Positions 1 through 5,403 of a DNA stretch of 14,944 nt are shown piece by piece; position 1 is the first letter of the stretch, and each line of letters starts with the position of its first letter. This DNA is from Candidatus Pacearchaeota archaeon (GTDB taxonomy: Archaea; Nanoarchaeota; Nanoarchaeia; Pacearchaeales; GW2011-AR1). The stretch is from assembly GCA_023228245.1 (NCBI GenBank), contig JALOBN010000054.1, positions 1 through 14,944 on the forward strand. The letters are read 5' to 3'. The position numbers were made by a program, and so were the translations under genes. A model generated the notes under the pieces. It was not told the DNA's origin, did not search any database, and saw only the letters and a program-made list of their open reading frames with translations.

Positions 1-632
1 TCCATACATCGAGCATCAGGGAATATGGACCGTGGATGCTTGGCTTCCCACCTGATTTCACCGTTCCAACGGCTTGGACCTTTGCCGCCCTTCCAGTTGG
101 GATCCCAAGTTGTTGCCCAGATCCCGGTTCCATATAAAAAGAACCAGCGCAGCCATTTAACCAGCTCGTCGGTGTGCCGGTTCTTGTAAGCGATAAACTC
201 CTTTAACTCGGACATTGTTAGAGCGGCTTCGTCGTCGCCTTCTTCCTGGGGATAGTCGATCAGATCTTTAGGCTCGGCAAATTCAGCCACCAGCCCTTCA
301 ATCAAAGAGAATGTAATGTTCTCAACCGTATTGGGATGGTTGTTCATCTGGGCGTCGGTCCTTAGCTGCTGGCCATTATGATCCAACAGCTTCCAATGAT
401 CGCTCTTGAACAACTTATACATCTCGTCAAATTCAGCAGTTATCGGCTGCTTGGCTACCACATCAGTATCGAACCAATCCCGGCATTGAGCTACCGCATT
501 ACTGCGCTGCCGTTCCATATCCAGGTTGATCTCGGGGGCTTCTTCTCCGGTTAATTCCTGCTCCTTGTCATCCTCCAGGTATTCATTAGTAAGGCGCCGG
601 GCTTCCTTATCTTCTTCGTAAATTGGTTTCAT
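1..632 (-). CDS. Phage portal protein, N-terminal part (runs off window)
   Basis: This reading frame is open from an ATG at 632 to the window edge and gives about 210 N-terminal residues with no stop. Portal proteins form the dodecameric ring at the capsid vertex through which DNA is packaged and ejected. The visible part has an acidic N-terminus (MKPIYEEDKEARR), a segment typical of P22-like portals (a conserved N...VENITFSLIEGLVAEF stretch), the aromatic run KWLRWFFLYGTG, then a WDPNWKGGKG loop and HPRSIFPDAR, which resembles the V.P..IFPDP block of portals. The start is supported by AAGGGGTGAG about 10 nt upstream, and it overlaps the stop of the preceding gene (ATGA). A portal downstream of terminase on the same strand fits phage order, but about 5.8 kb separates them here. 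The family call rests on recognition without a search, and the C-terminal two thirds are not visible. Confidence 0.7.
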   Translation of the reverse strand, partial: MKPIYEEDKEARRLTNEYLEDDKEQELTGEEAPEINLDMERQRSNAVAQCRDWFDTDVVAKQPITAEFDEMYKLFKSDHWKLLDHNGQQLRTDAQMNNHPNTVENITFSLIEGLVAEFAEPKDLIDYPQEEGDDEAALTMSELKEFIAYKNRHTDELVKWLRWFFLYGTGIWATTWDPNWKGGKGPSRWNGEIRWEAKHPRSIFPDARCM

Positions 633-868
633 CGAATCAGGCTCACCCCTTCCACCTTAATTCCGCCTGGAGTAATGGTCCCGATTACCCTCAGCCCTAC
701 CATGTGCCCCTGTGCGTAGAGTTTGGTTTCGTCCGGGCACAACTCTATTGGAAAGAAAAAATCTCTGCTCTCCGGGGCAGCCTGCCCCATGTTGGCCAGA
801 CACTCTTTTTTGTGCCGATTCAGTTCGCCTATGTCTTTAACTACCAGGCCACAATCCTTGCATTTCAT
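629..868 (-). CDS. Small C2HC zinc-finger protein (79 aa), unknown role
   Basis: The N-terminus carries a single zinc-finger-like motif: C3-x2-C6, then H19-x3-C23 (C-x2-C-x12-H-x3-C), which could bind one Zn ion. The remaining 55 residues contain a probable small beta domain (VGLRVIGTITPGGIKVEGV) and no recognised family. GGGAGG lies about 9 nt upstream of the ATG at 868. Its TGA overlaps the portal ATG (ATGA), so the two are probably translationally coupled. Single zinc-finger proteins of this size are common in phages and often bind nucleic acid, but that function is inferred. Confidence 0.75.
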   Translation of the reverse strand: MKCKDCGLVVKDIGELNRHKKECLANMGQAAPESRDFFFPIELCPDETKLYAQGHMVGLRVIGTITPGGIKVEGVSLIR

Positions 869-888
869 TTGCTATGCCTCCCGTTCTG

Positions 889-1278
889 TTATCCAAAAAA
901 TCCACGCGCTTCTTCGGCGTTCTTTTTTTGGTCTACATCTTCCCTGTCCGGTTCGTCGTTCTCGACATCATTCTCAGTAGACGGGAAGTTTATTTCAGCA
1001 GCAGACCAATCTATTTCATCCTGGTATTCGGGTTCTTCTTCCTCGGCTGCCTTTTCTTCATTGTTGCCATACTCGAATCCCTCAATTTGATAGCCGCCTA
1101 GTTCCTCGGTCAGTATCTCCAACGCTTCACCTCGGGCAATTACCATAGAGAGCTGGCGTAACAACTCGGTGCTTTGTATGCCGCTGTTGCTAATGGTCCT
1201 AATAAGGCCATCCACTTGCACATTATTGATTTGCAGTACCCGGTTCAGGGCTGCCATTACATCGCCGGCGTCAAACAT
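889..1278 (-). CDS. Acidic phage protein with C-terminal FFG tail (129 aa)
   Basis: I do not recognise a family. Residues 1-60 look helical (AALNRVLQINNVQVDGLIRTI, ELLRQLSMVIARGEALEILTEEL). From about residue 70 on the protein is strongly acidic and probably disordered (EEKAAEEEEPEYQDEID), and it ends in EEARGFFG. The terminal FFG after an acidic stretch is shared with the large terminase encoded in this window, which ends DDDDDEEGYGRSFFG. The ATG at 1278 overlaps the stop of the upstream gene (TAATG), indicating coupling. Its place two genes before the portal suggests a role in packaging or head assembly, but this is inference only. Confidence 0.75.
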   Translation of the reverse strand: MFDAGDVMAALNRVLQINNVQVDGLIRTISNSGIQSTELLRQLSMVIARGEALEILTEELGGYQIEGFEYGNNEEKAAEEEEPEYQDEIDWSAAEINFPSTENDVENDEPDREDVDQKKNAEEARGFFG

Positions 1279-1460
1279 TAGATTAATACCCCTTTCTTTT
1301 TCAGCTTTTTATCGGCATCCCTGGCGGCCCAGTATCCCAATCCGCCGTTCTCTATTTTTTCGCCGTCATCCTTTTCAATAGTGATGGAGTTCTTTAGCCT
1401 CCGGTTTATAGCCTTGGCACGCTCGACCGGATCAGGGATTGATCTTAAAGACTTGCTCAC
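1278..1460 (-). CDS. Small basic protein, GTG start (60 aa), unknown
   Basis: A 60-residue, lysine-rich protein with no recognised family. It has a basic helical N-terminal segment (ERAKAINRRLKNS), an acidic middle (EKDDGEKIEN), a GLGYWAARDADKKL stretch and a KKKGVLI end. The start is GTG at 1460, chosen because TTGGAGGCGACAAA sits directly upstream with a good Shine-Dalgarno spacing and no alternative start exists in frame before the terminator at 1497. Its stop overlaps the next ATG. It is the first gene after an intrinsic terminator, so its expression should depend on read-through or antitermination. Confidence 0.65.
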   Translation of the reverse strand: MSKSLRSIPDPVERAKAINRRLKNSITIEKDDGEKIENGGLGYWAARDADKKLKKKGVLI

Positions 1461-1496
1461 TTTGTCGCCTCCAATATTAAATAGGTCCAGAAACGC

Positions 1497-1553
1497 AAAA
1501 AAGCGGGCAAGGGATAGACGCAGGCGGTTAAGCCCTCATCCATCCCCTGCCCG
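1497..1553 (-). terminator. Intrinsic terminator after the RNA ligase gene
   Basis: Plus positions 1504-1515 and 1542-1553 are complementary over 12 positions with one mismatch (cgggcaAgggat / atcccCtgcccg). Read on the minus strand the stem is followed by TTTTTT (plus aaaaaa at 1497-1502). The loop is long, about 26 nt, so efficiency is uncertain. It lies between the ligase stop and the GTG gene leading into the portal. Confidence 0.65.
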
Positions 1554-1585
1554 GTTCCTCCTGGTCAGAAGTGGTTATTTGGTTA

Positions 1586-2488
1586 CTAGAATATATCGGC
1601 CTTGACTGTTTTGATCTTGCCAATAACCAATGTGTTCAGGGTCTTATAATTGATGGTAGGCATTTTCATTTTCTTTACCATGTTCCAAGTTTCCTCTGTT
1701 ACCAGTTCGTGGAACACCGTGCTTAACAACATCGGTATGTACTGGCTGCGCCATCCATCATTGGCGTTTACAATCTTGGCGTATTCCTTTTCTATTAGGG
1801 CCGGCGTGCAATAATGGTCGACGATTTCCTCCTCCACCATTTTATTGGATTGAATCGACGGGGCTCCGAAGATCTTGGCGTTCTTTTCCTTAAACTCATT
1901 GGTCACAATCTTGGCCCAGATTTGCCGACCGTACCGATTATAGAAGTCGTAGTTTTTAACAACTATGCCCTCCCCAACGCCCTTGCCATCCTCAATCAAA
2001 AATAGGTTTTTCTCCAGGGCTTTCATGAATCCCTCATAGGTTCCGTTCGTCATGGTCGCAATAGGCGGAATATAATCCAACTCAAATTCCTCAAGCATCG
2101 GTTGGTAAATGTTATAAGGGATATATTCCAGCGTATCTTCGTCGCGGTCCATGCAAACATCGAAGATATAGAATTTGCGCCAGGCGTCCTGCCGATAAGT
2201 CTTAAGGCTATGGGGCACAAGCCATTCCCCGAATAGACGATGCTCGGGATGCTTGTCCAGGTATTGCTCTATCCGGTTATCATTAAGCATGGCTTGGCAG
2301 AATCCAGCGTTATCATTATCCATACTTAAATGTCTGTTTCGGCTGCCGGTCTGGATTACGCCGTCCCTTTGCCAAACAGATCCGTTTGTCCCGTCAATCT
2401 TGGGGAAAATAAAACAGGGACCAAGTTCTATGCCAGCAACCTCGGCGGTCCCAAGCCGTTCAATGTGCTGGTATTTTCTAAACTCCAT
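1586..2488 (-). CDS. Rnl2-type RNA ligase (300 aa)
   Basis: An ATP-dependent RNA ligase of the nucleotidyltransferase superfamily, which joins 3'-OH and 5'-phosphate RNA ends through a lysyl-AMP intermediate; phages use such enzymes to repair host-cleaved tRNA or other nicked RNA. Motifs are in order: motif I KIDGTN with nucleophile K30, motif Ia TGSRNRHL at 47-54, FGEWL at 86-90, motif III FYIFDV at 106-111, motif IV EGIVVK at 173-178, and motif V WAKI at 191-194. The N-terminal adenylyltransferase domain is complete. The C-terminal about 100 residues are helical, as in Rnl2-like enzymes (T4 Rnl2 is 334 aa). The ATG at 2488 lies 2 nt after the upstream stop, with only a weak GGGG site, so translation is probably coupled. 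No polynucleotide kinase partner gene is visible in the window. Confidence 0.88.
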   Translation of the reverse strand: MEFRKYQHIERLGTAEVAGIELGPCFIFPKIDGTNGSVWQRDGVIQTGSRNRHLSMDNDNAGFCQAMLNDNRIEQYLDKHPEHRLFGEWLVPHSLKTYRQDAWRKFYIFDVCMDRDEDTLEYIPYNIYQPMLEEFELDYIPPIATMTNGTYEGFMKALEKNLFLIEDGKGVGEGIVVKNYDFYNRYGRQIWAKIVTNEFKEKNAKIFGAPSIQSNKMVEEEIVDHYCTPALIEKEYAKIVNANDGWRSQYIPMLLSTVFHELVTEETWNMVKKMKMPTINYKTLNTLVIGKIKTVKADIF

Positions 2489-2490
2489 GC

Positions 2491-2736
2491 CTACAACCCC
2501 ATAATGCTTATAATGCTCGTCGGTATAGTGGGCGGTTGGCCGGTCTTGCTGTCCGGATAAGTGTATCTAAACTTGGCTTGATCCGGATTAACTTCGCTTT
2601 TCACGAAGGATCTCATGTCCCAGGACATAGCGTGTTTGCAAGTTATCTCGGCAATAAAGGTCGTCTTGCCCTCTAATCTGCGCCTGGAGTCTTTATAGAT
2701 GCACACTTCATCGTGTATGCACTCGCTACATTTCAC
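2491..2736 (-). CDS. Small Cys-rich (CxxCxHxxxC) protein, GTG start (81 aa)
   Basis: The N-terminus reads MKCSECIHDEVCIYK and a fourth Cys occurs in the segment ITCKHAMSW, giving C3-x2-C6-x-H8-x3-C12...C33, a plausible single Zn knuckle. The C-terminal half has no recognised motif. The start is GTG at 2736, chosen for the GAGGAGGT site 5-6 nt upstream. The same N-terminal knuckle occurs in the proteins at 3616-3825 and 13844-14035 and at the C-terminus of 6021-6323, so the window holds a small family of these. It is adjacent to the Tad1-like gene upstream and the RNA ligase downstream. Function unknown. Confidence 0.7.
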   Translation of the reverse strand: MKCSECIHDEVCIYKDSRRRLEGKTTFIAEITCKHAMSWDMRSFVKSEVNPDQAKFRYTYPDSKTGQPPTIPTSIISIMGL

Positions 2737-2773
2737 AGTAAACCTCCTCTGCTGGACACAATTATTGCCCTCC

Positions 2774-3139
2774 TTATATTTGGTTGGTCCCTACCACCCC
2801 TCGGGCTTTGCGGATATTAGTTCGTGCGCGTAACCACTTTAATGTTTCCTTGAGTGAATCAATAGCCATTAGGTTTTCCGTGCAATGGAAAGGACTATTT
2901 TGGAAATGTTCCAAGCGGCAGATAACCATGCCAATCAGATCTTCATTGGCCACACCGTTTACCCCGCACTCTTTGACGGGGCCCTCTTGGAAGTGAATCG
3001 CCTGTATCTCCTCGCCGGTATGAGCATTAGTTACCTCGAAGGTATGTGGTGCATTAAACAATTGTTCTTTCGGGGCTTCGTGAAATACCCTGGTGTTATC
3101 GGTGGTAAGTAGGTCGCTTTTGAGTTCAATAAATTCCAT
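2774..3139 (-). CDS. tad1: Tad1-like (Acb2/Tad1 hairpin) cyclic nucleotide sponge
   Basis: A 121-aa protein with the architecture of phage Tad1. Residues 30-60 form a beta-rich half with the family-like FQEGPVKECGVNGV block (50-63), followed by NEDLIGMVICRLEHFQ (65-80), FHCTENLMAIDSLKETLKWL (84-103), and the end RTNIRKARGVVGT (106-118), close to the RT..R..RGVEGT signature I recall for this family. Tad1 proteins bind signalling nucleotides, the gcADPR isomer made by Thoeris TIR proteins and for some members CBASS cyclic di- or trinucleotides, sequestering them without cleavage. The frame extends upstream, but I chose ATG 3139 because GTGGGAGGCG precedes it and it lies 1 nt after the upstream stop. 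The VVGT in place of VEGT is a small deviation. The assignment is from memory of the family and not from a search; the ligand cannot be predicted. Confidence 0.68.
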   Translation of the reverse strand: MEFIELKSDLLTTDNTRVFHEAPKEQLFNAPHTFEVTNAHTGEEIQAIHFQEGPVKECGVNGVANEDLIGMVICRLEHFQNSPFHCTENLMAIDSLKETLKWLRARTNIRKARGVVGTNQI

Positions 3140-3140
3140 A

Positions 3141-3605
3141 TTACTTAACGCCTCCCACCGCTGTTTGGAGCAGGAAGCCGAGTAGGTTCCATAGTCTGTC
3201 CTTGATTTTGGCCAGGCATATCTCGGCCCCGATAGCTTCGTCGTAATTGTCCGGGTCCACGCAAGCCGATGACTCAATCATTTCAAAGCCGTTGGCCAGC
3301 GTCACCCATACGACGGTGGTCTTTTCTCCCAGTTGGAATACCCTTATTTCCTTAATGAAGCCATGCACCATTTCGTGGGATATGGAGCATCCGGTCTTCA
3401 ATTTGGGATTGGGTGTCACCTTCATGTAGTATTTTTCAAATTGATCTTGTGGGCTCCAAGAGCGGTAGCCATCAGGGTAAACAACCATATGCCCTTCGTC
3501 GGCTGGGTTCTCATCTGCCGGCACCGTCCACCCTCGGAGCTTGTTGTAGTCGCCACGATTAATTGGTTCCGCTTCGATCAGCTTGCACCCTATATACTTA
3601 TCCAT
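3141..3605 (-). CDS. Gp49/gp66-family phage protein with N-terminal YIG domain
   Basis: A 154-aa two-part protein. Residues 1-60 match a small domain widespread in Gram-positive phages (MDKYIGCKLIEAEP, then MVVYPDGYRSWSPQDQFEKYY). Residues 85-150 resemble the Phage_gp49_66 family (N4 Gp49 / Sf6 gene 66), with TTVVWVTLANGFEMIESSACVD and an IGAEICLAKIKDRLWNLLGFLL helix. The molecular function of that family is unknown. Joining both parts in one chain is worth noting. The frame continues further upstream without a stop, but ATG 3605 has AAGGGGGAT at a correct distance and starts at the conserved DKYIG, so I take it as the true start. It lies directly upstream of the Tad1-like gene. Confidence 0.72.
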   Translation of the reverse strand: MDKYIGCKLIEAEPINRGDYNKLRGWTVPADENPADEGHMVVYPDGYRSWSPQDQFEKYYMKVTPNPKLKTGCSISHEMVHGFIKEIRVFQLGEKTTVVWVTLANGFEMIESSACVDPDNYDEAIGAEICLAKIKDRLWNLLGFLLQTAVGGVK

Positions 3606-3615
3606 GTTATCCCCC

Positions 3616-3825
3616 TTATTTAACGTTGCAGCCCATCGAGCGGGCATAGTCATTACTCTGTTGGTAGGCGTAAGTATCGTATGTGTCGCTGGGCTTGCGG
3701 CTGTATTCGGTGCAGTTAAGCTCGAACGGTGCCGCGCTCTTATTGGTGGTAACTCTGGTTTCTGCGGTTGAATACTCGTTGGTAAACCGGCATACCCTGA
3801 CATGGGCACAAGTATTACATTTCAT
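3616..3825 (-). CDS. Small Cys-rich (CxxCxHxxxC) protein (69 aa)
   Basis: The N-terminus MKCNTCAHVRVCRF gives C3-x2-C6-x-H8-x3-C12, and a fourth Cys occurs in ELNCTEYSRK around residue 38. It resembles the protein at 2491-2736. The rest is rich in Ser, Thr, Asn and Tyr with no known domain. The ATG at 3825 is preceded by GGAGG and lies inside the end of the upstream gene (11-nt overlap). A larger ORF in another frame covers the same bases, but its upstream part is not credible as protein. Function unknown. Confidence 0.68.
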   Translation of the reverse strand: MKCNTCAHVRVCRFTNEYSTAETRVTTNKSAAPFELNCTEYSRKPSDTYDTYAYQQSNDYARSMGCNVK

Positions 3826-4087
3826 TGCTTAATACCTCCGACCGTCTATGTAGCTGCTTTGTCACAGTTTCATCCCATATACTCCGGAGCGCTGTATCGA
3901 AGTCTATTTTCACTTTGCTAAACCGTCGCCGCTTAATGCTGTACCTTATAGACAGCCAATTGGAGCATCTTATGTTCTCGCACGTCCATACCTTGTTAGC
4001 GTCCCGGCCCTTATGGGGGATATATAGATCTTTGTCTTGTCCGCATACTGGGCATTGGACGGTTACGGTCCTACTGTTCGGTTCCAT
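3815..4087 (-). CDS. Zinc-ribbon protein with basic C-terminal half (90 aa)
   Basis: Two Cys pairs form a zinc ribbon: CPVC at residues 12-15 and CENIRC at about 36-41, the second followed by SNWLSIRYSIKRRR, a basic stretch consistent with nucleic-acid contact. No named family is recognised. The ATG at 4087 has AGGAGGG upstream. It overlaps the following small Cys-rich gene by 11 nt and follows the DUF2292-like gene by 9 nt, so these genes form one translation-coupled string. Confidence 0.7.
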   Translation of the reverse strand: MEPNSRTVTVQCPVCGQDKDLYIPHKGRDANKVWTCENIRCSNWLSIRYSIKRRRFSKVKIDFDTALRSIWDETVTKQLHRRSEVLSNEM

Positions 4088-4096
4088 GCTGCCCTC

Positions 4097-4264
4097 CTAT
4101 TTCTTTGCCTTGTCCGTCGTTATTGTCGTGGTTCCTTTTATAAGCGTGATCTCCCCGTTACGGATCACCGCCGTTACTTCGCCGTAGTCAATCTTCCTGG
4201 CCTCCACGATCAGCTTGATCTCATTCTTAGTTAGCTGGTTCTTCAATTCGCTGAAAGCTAACAA
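4097..4264 (-). CDS. DUF2292-like small protein, TTG start (55 aa)
   Basis: A short frame reading LTKNEIKLIVEARKIDYG then EVTAVIRNGEITLIKGTT. This resembles the DUF2292 pattern (a helix, then I..I.YGEV.V.I.DGK...I), a small family common in Gram-positive bacteria and their phages with no known function. The start is taken as TTG 4264 because AAAGGGGG is spaced 6-7 nt before it. A second TTG at 4246 is possible but has no Shine-Dalgarno site. It overlaps the end of the preceding gene by 38 nt in a different frame and ends 9 nt before the next ATG. Confidence 0.7.
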   Translation of the reverse strand: MLAFSELKNQLTKNEIKLIVEARKIDYGEVTAVIRNGEITLIKGTTTITTDKAKK

Positions 4265-4487
4265 CTTTAACCCCCTTTTTGCTGCGCTTAATATTTAATT
4301 CCGATTCGATTTCGTTGCATAGATCGTCCAGCCGTGCGTTGATGCCGGTAACGGTTTCGAAACAATCTAATGATGTCACCAATAGATAGCCGTAAGCCAA
4401 CAAGCCGCCTAGTCGTTTCTGGTCAAAGGTTAATTCTTCTTCCATTTCAGCCTTAAGGTCGTCAAGATCGTAAAAATCGTCGAGCAT
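4227..4487 (-). CDS. Unknown helical acidic protein (86 aa)
   Basis: No family recognised. The N-terminus is acidic (MLDDFYDLDDLKAEMEEEL), the middle is probably helical with hydrophobic spacing (LGGLLAYGYLLVTSLDCFETV), then LDDLCNEIESELN and a basic segment KRSKKGVK. The hydrophobic part has charges too close for a convincing membrane segment. The ATG at 4487 has AGGAGGCGGAT upstream. Its end overlaps the DUF2292-like gene. Confidence 0.7.
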   Translation of the reverse strand: MLDDFYDLDDLKAEMEEELTFDQKRLGGLLAYGYLLVTSLDCFETVTGINARLDDLCNEIESELNIKRSKKGVKVVSFQRIEEPAN

Positions 4488-4529
4488 ATCCGCCTCCTAT
4501 AAATTGATATACGTGCGCTCCCACCCCTG

Positions 4530-4667
4530 CTATAACGTTGTTGGCGGGCATAACTGCTGACCAACGTTCCGTAATGCACGTTCCCACATGGCCAGGTCCG
4601 GGGTCGGACACCAATCCATACATATAGCGTTATGTATTTTGCGTAGTACCGGACCAGGCGCTATCAA
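4530..4667 (-). CDS. Small Cys/Trp protein, TTG start (45 aa), tentative
   Basis: A 45-codon frame between two supported genes. It reads IAPGPVLRKIHNAIC, then MDWCPTPDLAMWERALRNVG and ends QQLCPPTTL. The composition (three Cys, two Trp, amphipathic helix AMWERALRNVG) looks like real protein. The proposed TTG at 4667 has only AAGG close by, 13 nt after the preceding stop. An internal ATG at 4619 would give 29 residues but has no ribosome site. No family is recognised. Without this gene the interval 4488-4680 would be empty. Confidence 0.45.
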   Translation of the reverse strand: MIAPGPVLRKIHNAICMDWCPTPDLAMWERALRNVGQQLCPPTTL

Positions 4668-4680
4668 ACCTTAATATCTG

Positions 4681-4809
4681 TTATTGCCCCAGGTTGGCAG
4701 CCTGGGGATCACCACCTTTCCTATACAGCCTTATGTTATGTCCGATTCGTTCCAATATTTTAGCTAACTCTATCCAGGATTTTTGTTTGCGTTTGCATTT
4801 AATCAACAT
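4681..4809 (-). CDS. Small basic protein (42 aa), unknown
   Basis: ATG 4809 is preceded by an excellent GGAGGTG site 8 nt upstream. The product starts MLIKCKRKQKSWIELAKILE, is basic and probably helical, and ends DPQAANLGQ. No family recognised. Its 3' end contains a 7-bp hairpin (CCCCAGG 4687-4693 / CCTGGGG 4701-4707) that has no U tract on either strand, so it is not a terminator. Confidence 0.6.
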   Translation of the reverse strand: MLIKCKRKQKSWIELAKILERIGHNIRLYRKGGDPQAANLGQ

Positions 4810-4823
4810 ACAAGGCACCTCCA

Positions 4824-4883
4824 TTATTTATCTTGCATAACCAGCCACACGACCAGCAGCAGGAAGGTTACTAATAATGACAC
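4824..4883 (-). CDS. Possible tiny single-pass membrane peptide
   Basis: The frame ending at TAA 4824-4826 encodes the hydrophobic run VVSLLVTFLLLVVWLVMQDK, a convincing transmembrane helix with a charged end. The start is unclear: the best standard codon is GTG 4883 (19 aa), poorly served by a ribosome site; the frame stays open further upstream to an ATT-led 32-aa version. Its stop overlaps the Shine-Dalgarno site of the next gene, as expected for an operon member. A second, better supported small membrane protein is at 5672-5791. Confidence 0.35.
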   Translation of the reverse strand: MSLLVTFLLLVVWLVMQDK

Positions 4884-4917
4884 AACCCCAATGTGATCAA
4901 AGCGAACACCCCCTCGC

Positions 4918-5142
4918 CTAATAGATGCTTCTCAGCTTGGGTCTATGTTTAATGGTTATGATTAATGGTCCTGTCTGCTCCACTAATCGCGGCCGGCCAC
5001 AAGCGCATTGGCTTGGCTGGCAGCGCTTTTGGTCGACGTTACATACATTAGTATCTCGGTGTTTACATTTGGTTTGGCTTGTGCGCCAAAGCGGTACGGA
5101 TATTATATTGATCGCGCCCCTTTCTCCCTCCGACTGATACAT
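4918..5142 (-). CDS. Possible Cys-rich small protein, start uncertain
   Basis: The downstream part of this frame contains a dense Cys pattern: CKHRDTNVC, then RCQPSQCACGRP, giving six Cys within about 27 residues. This suggests a small metal-binding protein. The first in-frame ATG is at 5142 (74 aa) but lacks a ribosome site, while a strong GGAGGGAGAAAGG lies at about 5118-5131 with no ATG/GTG/TTG in frame behind it; a rare ATC start there would give about 63 aa. The frame stays open upstream to 5325, but that part lies in the structured non-coding stretch. The Cys pattern is the main support. Confidence 0.4.
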   Translation of the reverse strand: MYQSEGERGAINIISVPLWRTSQTKCKHRDTNVCNVDQKRCQPSQCACGRPRLVEQTGPLIITIKHRPKLRSIY

Positions 5143-5151
5143 ATATATAAT

Positions 5152-5198
5152 GGGCAGGCGCAGCGGAAGGAGGGTAACGCTGCGCCTTTGATTTGCCC
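5152..5198 (-). other. Stable hairpin with CCCUCC loop
   Basis: Plus 5157-5165 (ggcgcagcg) and 5178-5186 (cgctgcgcc) form a perfect 9-bp GC-rich stem around a 12-nt loop; outer bases 5152-5156 and 5194-5198 (gggca/tgccc) can also pair. In the minus-strand RNA the loop reads UUACCCUCCUUC, complementary to GGAGGG at about 5125-5130, the ribosome site of the ORF just downstream. On the plus strand the stem is followed by TTTGATTTG, a weak terminator-like tail, but no plus-strand gene lies before it. Confidence 0.55.
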
Positions 5199-5202
5199 GG
5201 GT

Positions 5203-5234
5203 AAACAAAAATACGGGGGAATAACCGTCCCCCG
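5203..5234 (-). terminator. Intrinsic terminator ending the structured stretch
   Basis: Plus 5214-5220 (cggggga) pairs perfectly with 5228-5234 (tcccccg) across a 7-nt loop. On the minus strand the stem is followed by TATTTTTGTTT (plus 5203-5213). This is a canonical rho-independent terminator for leftward transcription, placed about 170 nt after the stop at 5404. Confidence 0.8.
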
Positions 5235-5403
5235 GCGGCGTCCAACAATAAAAGCGGTCGTTGGCAACGCTAAGATAAATGGAGTAGTTCAGACGCACGG
5301 AAGCGGCATCGCGTAGACACGGCACCGCCTAACTCCACCCGTGCATCCGTCTAACCGGACCAGAGCCTAAGCCCTGTGCGCAAGCCCGGGTCGCAACCAA
5401 AAT
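5203..5403 (-). ncRNA. Candidate structured RNA with pseudoknot
   Basis: No convincing gene occupies these 200 nt and the minus-strand RNA can fold extensively. Helices in plus coordinates: P1 5291-5295/5348-5352 (extendable by U-G and U-A), P2 5296-5300/5339-5343, P3 5301-5306/5325-5330, P4 5310-5313/5318-5321, a hairpin 5362-5366/5371-5375, and P5 5238-5246/5260-5270 with a 2-nt bulge. Bases 5332-5337 in the P2-P3 internal loop complement 5280-5285 beyond P1 (UGGAGU/ACUCCA), which would make a pseudoknot. The terminator at 5203-5234 follows. Several pairs (in P1, P3, P4 and the 5362-5375 hairpin) are G-U on the minus strand and would be A-C on the plus strand, so the RNA is minus-sense. No promoter was seen; it may be a 3'UTR-derived RNA or a cis-regulatory leader. 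It matches no RNA class I know. Confidence 0.5.

Noticed and set aside
623..1101. Several plus-strand frames (623-1090, 874-1101).
   Set aside because: Antisense shadows of the minus genes, Ser/Phe-rich because they oppose acidic Glu/Asp codons, with no ribosome site.
3140..3277. Longer N-terminus of the Tad1-like gene (start at 3277).
   Set aside because: It fully overlaps the Gp49/66 coding sequence, while ATG 3139 has a strong ribosome site.
5143..5325. Upstream extension of the Cys-rich frame (residues before MYQSEGERG).
   Set aside because: It translates across the hairpins and the terminator of the candidate RNA, has no ribosome site and reads like random sequence.
5278..5340. tRNA-like piece on the plus strand: tagttcagacg at 5285-5295 resembles the tRNA D-arm (box A) and tggag/ctcca could be an acceptor stem.
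   Set aside because: No T-arm (GGTTCRA-type) sequence or anticodon arm follows, the span is only about 60 nt, and the minus-strand fold is better.
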